Source of the DNA: Icerya purchasi
Taxonomy: Eukaryota; Arthropoda; Insecta; Hemiptera; Monophlebidae
NCBI GenBank assembly: GCA_039619475.1
Contig: CM077115.1
Coordinates: 62,936,864 to 63,000,863, forward strand
Length of the DNA: 64,000 bases
Direction of reading: 5' to 3'
In this document: positions 57,893 through 64,000 of the stretch, in pieces
Numbering within the stretch: the stretch's first letter is position 1
Layout of the letters: every line of letters begins with the position of its first letter
Program-made: the position numbers and the translations under genes
Notes under the pieces: model-generated
The model's input: only the letters and a program-made list of their open reading frames with translations
Database searches by the model: none
Told to the model about the DNA's origin: nothing

Positions 57893-59155
57893 CTATTCGT
57901 CGAAGGCTTTTACGTAATCGACATAGCATATATACAGATCTCGATTAACGGATAACGCTCTTTGGATTATCGTTTTAAAAAGCGCAATTGTGTCTCTTGT
58001 TCCGCGGTTGTTTACAAATCCGTATTGTGTTTCCTCCAGATGTACACCCAGTTTTGTCTCGATTCTTCTATTTACAATTGATAATAATAGTTTCAGCGTA
58101 TGGCTCGTGAGACACTTATGATTCTTACATTTTTTTGATTTCCCTTTTTTCCATATGAGTATGAATAGTGATGTCTTGAAATCATCTGGTAGTTGATCGG
58201 GTTTGTAGATTTTGTTTATTATTTTCAGCAGCGTATGTTTACTTTTTTTAGACATCGCTTTTAGTACATCTACTGAAATCCTGTCTGGTCCTAGCGCTTT
58301 TTTTTATTTTTTGCCTTCCTCAGCGCGAAATTTAATTCACTGATATACCCGGAGCACTTTCTGTATCTTTTTATTTCTATATTTTGCGTTCTATTATCAT
58401 CGCTATACAACTTATGAATGTATTTCGTCCATTCTTCTTCGATTTTTTCCTTACTGCTGTATATATTTCGTTTTTCGTCTTCTAGTATCCTTATCTTGGT
58501 ACTTTTTTTGTTATGAATCTTCATCATTTCCTTTATTTCATTATGCATTTCTCTTATTCTTACTTGTTTCTCCAGATATTGCCTGCGTTGACATTTTTCC
58601 TCATACCACTTGTTTTTTCTTCTCCACATATTTTTATTATCATCTTATGCATTTGCCGATATTCCACCTCATTTTTATTTTTCAAGCTTCGTCCTTTTTC
58701 CATCACTTCTATTATTTCGTCGGTCATCCACGCCTTTTTTCCACGTTTTCCATATACCTTCTATATTTTTGTTCAAAGTATACTTCTGCTGTATACTCAT
58801 CTACTTTTTCAACAAATTTTCTTACGATTTCTTTTTTTTTTAATTCGTCTAGGTCTATTTCATCGATTCTTTTTTCTTTCTCCTTATTACATTTCTGAAA
58901 TCTGATACGGTATACGGCTGCAAGTAATATATGATCGCTATTACAATCCGCCGAAGGATATGTACTACGGTCTAATATTGTATTTCGGAATCCTTCGTTT
59001 ATCATGATGTAGTTTATTTGGACTCTTCCAGGTATATAATCTGCGCGGATGTTTTTTAAAAATAGTGTTGCATATAACCAGACTATATTTTTCTGTGAAT
59101 TCAATCATTCTATCGCCACGTTCGTTTCTTTTACCTAATCTATATGATTAAAAAA
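57893..59155 (-). pseudogene. LINE fragment related to the 13.6-17 kb element
   Basis: From the 5' side on -: LGKRNERGDRMIEFTEKYSL and a YTW block of the endonuclease C-terminal half, then ILDRSTYPSADCNSDHILLA (D/H end of the endonuclease, 59104-58724). A charged linker follows (58629-58291), then reverse transcriptase FVNNRGTRDTIALFKTIIQR and YICYVDYVKAFDE (motif A). It stops abruptly at 57893 before the YADD block. The same domains and linker style occur in the LINE at 13598-16722, so both belong to one clade, but this copy is much more diverged. It is truncated at both ends. Confidence 0.7.
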
Positions 59156-59630
59156 TTAGTCTCAAACATAACAGACAGCACCTGAGTATTGCTTTGGAAA
59201 ATATAATTCGTATTTTAGAACAAATAAAAAACAGTATTAAAAATTTTGATAGTAAGGCACGTGTTCATATTTTTAGTCTGCTTCATTATTTTTCACAAAA
59301 AATATTATGTTCAAAATCAAAAATTTATCGGAATCGTTGGAAAGAGAATACTCAATCTCGATATTATTGAAATTGCGCGACTAATTTGAGGCCCAGTAAA
59401 AATATTTCGGGAAATAAATAATGAACAAATTAATACCATAATCTACTCCTCAGTTCATTTTATAAAAAATATTTAAATTAATCCTGAAACTGATTTTTCA
59501 AAACATCACAGAGTGCGCTACGTGTTAAAAAAATGTGATGAAACTCTAGAGACTACACGTGATGTTGACTTTATAACATTTTATAAAAACGAATAGAGCT
59601 GCTTTTGATATATATATATATATATATATA
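59156..59630. other. AT-rich DNA ending in a TA microsatellite
   Basis: TA run at 59609-59630 adjoins the mariner left end. Nothing else recognised. Confidence 0.4.
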
Positions 59631-60318
59631 ATGTGGGCCATTTAAAAGTTTAAATTCAAAAATGCAATTAACAAAAACGGCTTGAAATTTTGCCAAATTT
59701 ATTTTCTCGTTGTGAAATACAATTGTAGTTCCGGTTAGAAATGGAATATTATTTCATTCATATGGCTGACGCGGTTGCCTTCACAGTACCCCATTCGATC
59801 GGACCAATTTTCAAGCACTTTTTCGAGTGTATGGGGTCGTATCTCGGCAATGGCATCACGAATGTTGGCCTTCAAATGCTCAATTGTCTCTGGTTTGTCG
59901 GCATAACAGTTGTCTTTGTAGGTGTCAAATTCTTGGCAGCCTATTAACATCACCATTTCGGCTAATTAAACGGTCATCAAACGTTTTGACGCAATAAATC
60001 GATTGTGGCATGAGATGTGTGGCAAGTTGCACCATCCTGTTGAAACCAAATATTGTTCACATCAATACCATCAAAAGCGGGCAAAAAAAAATCCATGGTG
60101 CGATAGATGTCTCCGTTAATGGTTGCGCCGTCCTCATTTTCAAAGAAATATGGGCCAATGATGCCTCCGCTCCACAAGCCGCACCAAACAGCCATTCGTA
60201 ATGGGTGCGTTCAGCGGAGATAATATACTGAATTCTGTAACAGAATAGAATGACATAAGTATTATTAGATTTGAAATAACCGGTGGTTCAAATTTAAACC
60301 GATAGATGGCCCACCCGA
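59631..60318 (-). mobile_element. Tc1/mariner deletion derivative
   Basis: Inverted ends are ATGTGGGCCATTTAAAAGTT (left) and, in reverse complement, TCGGGTGGGCCATCTATCGG (right), both followed by TTTAAATT. TA flanks both sides (59629-59630 and 60319-60320). Carries part of a transposase on the - strand. Total 688 bp, about half of a complete element. Confidence 0.75.
59735..60195 (-). pseudogene. Tc1/mariner transposase fragment
   Basis: Read on -, 60195-59977 gives VWCGLWSGGIIGPYFFENED and IWFQQDGATCHTSHATIDLL (second catalytic D in QQDGA). It then shifts frame; RNGDVNR remains, and the segment with the last catalytic residue (normally near WPPRSCDLTPLDYFLWG) is deleted. 59956-59735 resumes with DNCYADKPETIEHLKANI, EIRPHTLEKVLENW and ends VSHMNEIIFHF. 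The N-terminal DNA-binding domain is also missing. Non-functional. Confidence 0.8.
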
Positions 60319-60320
60319 TA

Positions 60321-61633
60321 TTTACTTCTTGTATATAAGATGGCTTAATCAAAACTCTTAATTTTTCAACGTTTTGAAAAAAATATTTACGATTCCAATA
60401 GAAAAAAAAAATCTTTAATCGAATTATAGGAAAAAATATAATGGGTTTATCCCTTAATTTTTTAAAGAAGTATAATGTTTACACACCGATCTACAGGTGA
60501 TTCTCAATTTTTGCGAAGATTTTACAAGTTTTGTAGACATTTCAAAAATTGCATTTAAATTATGAAATTGCCTTTTGCATCCAAAGTTGTTTATTTTCTT
60601 TTGGCATCTCCTCTATTGTTAACGTATTGTGAGCCATCAGTTAGTGCATTGAAATTAATTTTCAATCATTCACGCACAACGATAAATAGTCACCGTTTGG
60701 ATTCATTAATGTTACTTTTGTCCCCAGTAAATATAACATTCATAAAATAGTCGAAGTATGGTCAAAATTAAAATTTCAAATAATAAAAATGTAAATTGAA
60801 ATTTACTTCCTAATTAATTTCTACTATAAAATATATCATTCGAATACTAATTGTTTTTTTCAAGGTCGGTCTCAAGCAGAAATAGTTTTGCAAGTTTAAA
60901 TAAAATACATAGTTCTTACGTCAGACACGTTAAATTCGAAAATTTTATATTTCAATTTAAAATTCTATAATATTCTCACTGTTTTCAAATTCTTCGACTA
61001 ATGTTAGAAACGTTTTTCAAATTTCAATAAAATACATATTTTCAAAATCAAACACATCAAATTTGAAGGTCTTATATTTAAATTAAAATTTTTATAACAG
61101 CAAACATCGTGATTTTGTTAGTTCTATTGTCAATGATTAATCATTTTTTCATACACCTTTGAGTTATTTTCACTTACAAAATTGTATTTTTGCTCTAGTG
61201 CTTTTAATTCCTTTTCTTCTATATATTTTTTTCTCACGTTTATGGACTACTTATTAGCTAACTCCTCCTCCCAAACCAAGCTTAAGAAAAAACATTAATA
61301 AAATGCTCCAATAAGAGAATAGCATCCTTGAATAACAGTAAAGTAAATGAACGTTTTACTTAGCATTCTTAATAAAAATGATTTTAAATTATTAACTACT
61401 AAAAGATTTTGTCCCTTCCTCGCTTTACACTGGAAAAGAAAAAAAAAATTCTCCATACAATTATAAATAAGTCGATGAATTTTGGTTAGAAGCATTAAAT
61501 TTGATTATTTTAACGCAACACAATGTTCTTAAACGATTTTTTCTCAGCTTTGTATATATATGGAACTCTTTCAAAATTTCACCGTACAAGTTTTATTTTG
61601 TATATATAGTAACTTTCTAGAGGTTGTGGACAT
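60321..61633. other. AT-rich DNA with a 125-bp tandem duplication
   Basis: 60885-60973 and 61011-61100 are direct copies (shared AATAAAATACATA, CANACACRTYAAATT, TTATATTT), offset about 125 bp. No gene recognised. The + strand frame at 60562-60750 has a hydrophobic start but no support. Confidence 0.4.
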
Positions 61634-62965
61634 TTTTTTTCTTTTTTTTTTAATGAGTTTGTCAACGAGGACATAAGCCCGAGAAATGCAAAGAAGGAGA
61701 AAATAACGTTTTATTCTTAAATGTTTGAGGATGGATGATAAACATAATTTAAGGGCAAGGATAACAAAGGCAGAAGGAAATGAGAGAATGTAAGAAGCAC
61801 TATAATAAGTAGAAATAACGAGTTTTAATAGAAAAGAGTAGTACGACGATTAGTTCAGCAGAGAAGACCGTATATTCAAATAAGACATGATCAGAATCAT
61901 AAGGAATGTATGTGAAAGGGGGATGAAAAGAACAGAATGAAGCAGAAGTAGATGAAAACCGTGAAAATGATGCGGGAAGAAGACTGCGGTTAAAGCGAAG
62001 GCAACAAATAGCAGAGATTGCAGAGTGTTTAAGAGAAGGGGAGTCAAAGAACCATGGGCGAGGAGGAAGAGATGGCTCAATAGAGAGAAAAAAGGAGGCC
62101 GGATTAGAAAATGAAGAAGAATAGGAATTCAGTCATAGTTTGGAATGAGCGGGTGAGAAAAGAAGAACAACATTATGAGCAGAAAAGGTGCCTAAAAATC
62201 TACCACGGGAAATGGAAGAACGGGTTAATATAACATCTAAATGACCAGGAATCCACAGAAGACCGATCTCGATCGAGTAAAGAAGAAAAAGATTATGAAT
62301 GAGGGAACGTATGAGAAGTATTACATAATCGGAAGAGGAAGCAGAAGAGATGCGATAGCCGCAGAACACTTTTAGAATCCAAGATTATGAGCACTTTATA
62401 GAAATCCAATGATGAGGAAACAAAGAGGGCAGCACGTAGAATAGCAATAGATTTCGTATAGAAAATTGAACAAAAGGAAGGAAGTTTAAAAGGTTCAGAG
62501 TAATTTAAGGCAGGACAAAAAAAAAGCAGAACCAACTTTATTTGGCTCTTTGGAACGTAGGAAAAAGAGAACCTAAAGCATTGGAAAATTCAATTCTGGC
62601 GACATGTTGAGAGACGAATTTAGAACGGAACAGTAAAGAAAGATATCTAATATGATGAAGGAAAGTGGAAAAACTGAAAGAGAAGTAATGAAGTTTTTCA
62701 TGGCTATAAATAAATGGCGAAAATTGAAGAATAAGAACAGAAATAACGGATAATTTCGGAGTTTTACTAAAGGTAAATCGCCATTTGTGAAGGATAAAAG
62801 AGTAAGAAGAAACAAGTGAAGAAGAATAAACAGGCAGGCATTTGATCAAGAAGCGGTACTCCTACTAAGATCTACGAATGAAGTGAGGAGGAATGTGGCA
62901 TTCAGCAAGGATAGCCGTCGCTGTCGTTGATTTCAGGGTACCAAGGCAAGCATGAAGTCATACTA
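61634..62965 (-). mobile_element. 5'-truncated LINE, copy C of the RNase H-bearing family
   Basis: A T-rich tail at about 61636-61660 precedes, on the - strand, the same region as copies A and B. Visible blocks are HIPPHFIRRS, KWRFTFSKTPKLSVISVL, VLIILDSKSVLRL (RNase H), SIEIGLLWIPGHLDV and the zinc tail. At least five frame breaks are visible, so this is the most decayed of the three. No target duplication found; the 5' edge at about 62965 is where similarity to copy B stops. Confidence 0.7.
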
Positions 62966-64000
62966 TAATTATTAATAAATAAATACATGTTTAAGAAAAG
63001 AAAAAAAAAAGAAAAGTGACCTAGTGAATCATACAAATTTTTTTTATAGAAGGCCAATTGTCGATAATTTTTTTAAATTTTAAATTCTTGAGGGACAACT
63101 GCCCTCTCAAGCTTTTTCACAAATGACGCAACTGCCCAGAACGGAAAAATGAATAGGTCAGCTCCCGTTGTGCAAATCCATGTGCGTTTTTGTTCGTGTG
63201 TGCTTCTATCTCGAAACCTTCAAAGATTCGATATGTAATAGTTGTTATCCGTTGAAGAATGAAACACAATATTTTTATATTAATGACCTTTCAGATTGGA
63301 AAATAGGCTAGTAAAACAAATGCAAACATAAAAGATTCATGTAATGGAAATATGCATGCTGAAGAGGTCCGTAGGCTTAATATCAATTGATCGATAATGA
63401 ATGAATTTTAGTATCACTTACAATTTCTCCTGTTACCAAAAACAATTGTAGTTGCGTCATGAGATGTGAAGAATTCCATCTTGCATATGGCTTGTTGGCT
63501 TTAGATGTTCCAGAGAAGAAAGAAAAGATGACTGAAATTAACAAAAGAAGAAATGAATAGAAATATAAGTGTTATTGTAAAATATCAGGATTTGAAGAAC
63601 TGATCCTGGATAATGTGTGAGATCTCTAAAACTTGTACGCTGATGCAGTCGAAAAATTACGTGACGGTGTTTCGAAAAATACGTCAAATTACGAACAAAA
63701 ATAAATAGCAGTGAAACTAAGTTAGAGAAATGAATTAGTCGAAGAAATTTATTGTAACAAGGTTTCATATTATCTCGAATTAGTTATAGCTTTATTAGGG
63801 AATCTATTTTCGCATTTTCTCGTTTAATTTAATGAAGAATTCGTTGAACGAATATCAAAGTACGTATTAATGCGGTTATCGTTATTAATAAGTAATTTTG
63901 ATGCTCTCGTAAAATAAAAAAATTACACTAATCGAAGTAAATAAATTTAGCAGTAGTCAGTAAAAATAGTCCACGTCTTAAAATTATTCAGCAAAATAAG
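62966..64000. other. Unassigned AT-rich DNA at the window end
   Basis: No gene or repeat recognised. The - strand frame at 63538-63768 has no family match. Confidence 0.4.

Noticed and set aside
1..64000. CRISPR arrays, operons, phage or prokaryotic signals
   Set aside because: No regularly spaced repeats with spacers and no Shine-Dalgarno-led gene series; introns and transposons show a eukaryotic genome.

Overview
This is an AT-rich eukaryotic window, most likely from an insect. The one confidently recognised host gene has GT-AG introns and an animal-type protein, and the repeat content (Jockey, mariner, piggyBac, Phantom-like MULE, hAT and tRNA-SINE elements) is typical of insects. A hemipteran-like host is only a guess. 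There are no operons, CRISPR arrays or other prokaryotic features. Most of the non-unique DNA is transposon remains in several age layers.

Host genes. RAD1, the checkpoint clamp subunit of the 9-1-1 complex, lies on the + strand at 29.5-33.1 kb with six coding exons; the short last exon was not found. On the - strand, 7.8-8.2 kb holds the first coding exon of an unidentified two-helix membrane protein. A lone 91-nt internal exon of an unknown gene lies at 55.7 kb (-). A possible untranslated first exon with a canonical donor lies at 41.8-42.0 kb (+).

Layout. 1-7.8 kb: diverged tandem and inverted repeats, a SINE-like copy and a LINE tail. 7.8-12.6 kb: the membrane-protein exon, an old LINE split by an insertion, a 773-bp MULE carrying one FLYWCH zinc finger (9-bp target duplication) and a hAT-like end. 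13.6-17.05 kb: an apparently full-length LINE with an 11-bp target duplication. 17.1-22 kb: a 40-bp minisatellite, a decayed ZMYM1/DUF4371-type hAT transposase and a tRNA-SINE. 22.1-27.6 kb: a 5'-truncated LINE with a 12-bp duplication, then a piggyBac element (TTAA, inverted termini) interrupted by a second copy of the same LINE family with an 11-bp duplication. 28.1-29.3 kb: a PIF/Harbinger element ending about 200 bp before RAD1. 35.6-38.1 kb: a Mutator-like element with a mariner inserted in its transposase. 43.9-44.8 kb: a Tigger/pogo remnant. 46-50.8 kb: a nearly intact Jockey-like LINE. 52.4 kb: the second tRNA-SINE. 57.9-63 kb: a LINE fragment, a Tc1/mariner deletion derivative and a third copy of the truncated LINE family.

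The elements do not form a pathway; they show sequential insertion, which the target duplications and reading frames let one order. All eight recognisable LINE copies lie on the - strand. I found no convincing new functional system. The most informative items are the two nested insertions, the FLYWCH mini-MULE, the palindromic repeat families and the unidentified host exons.
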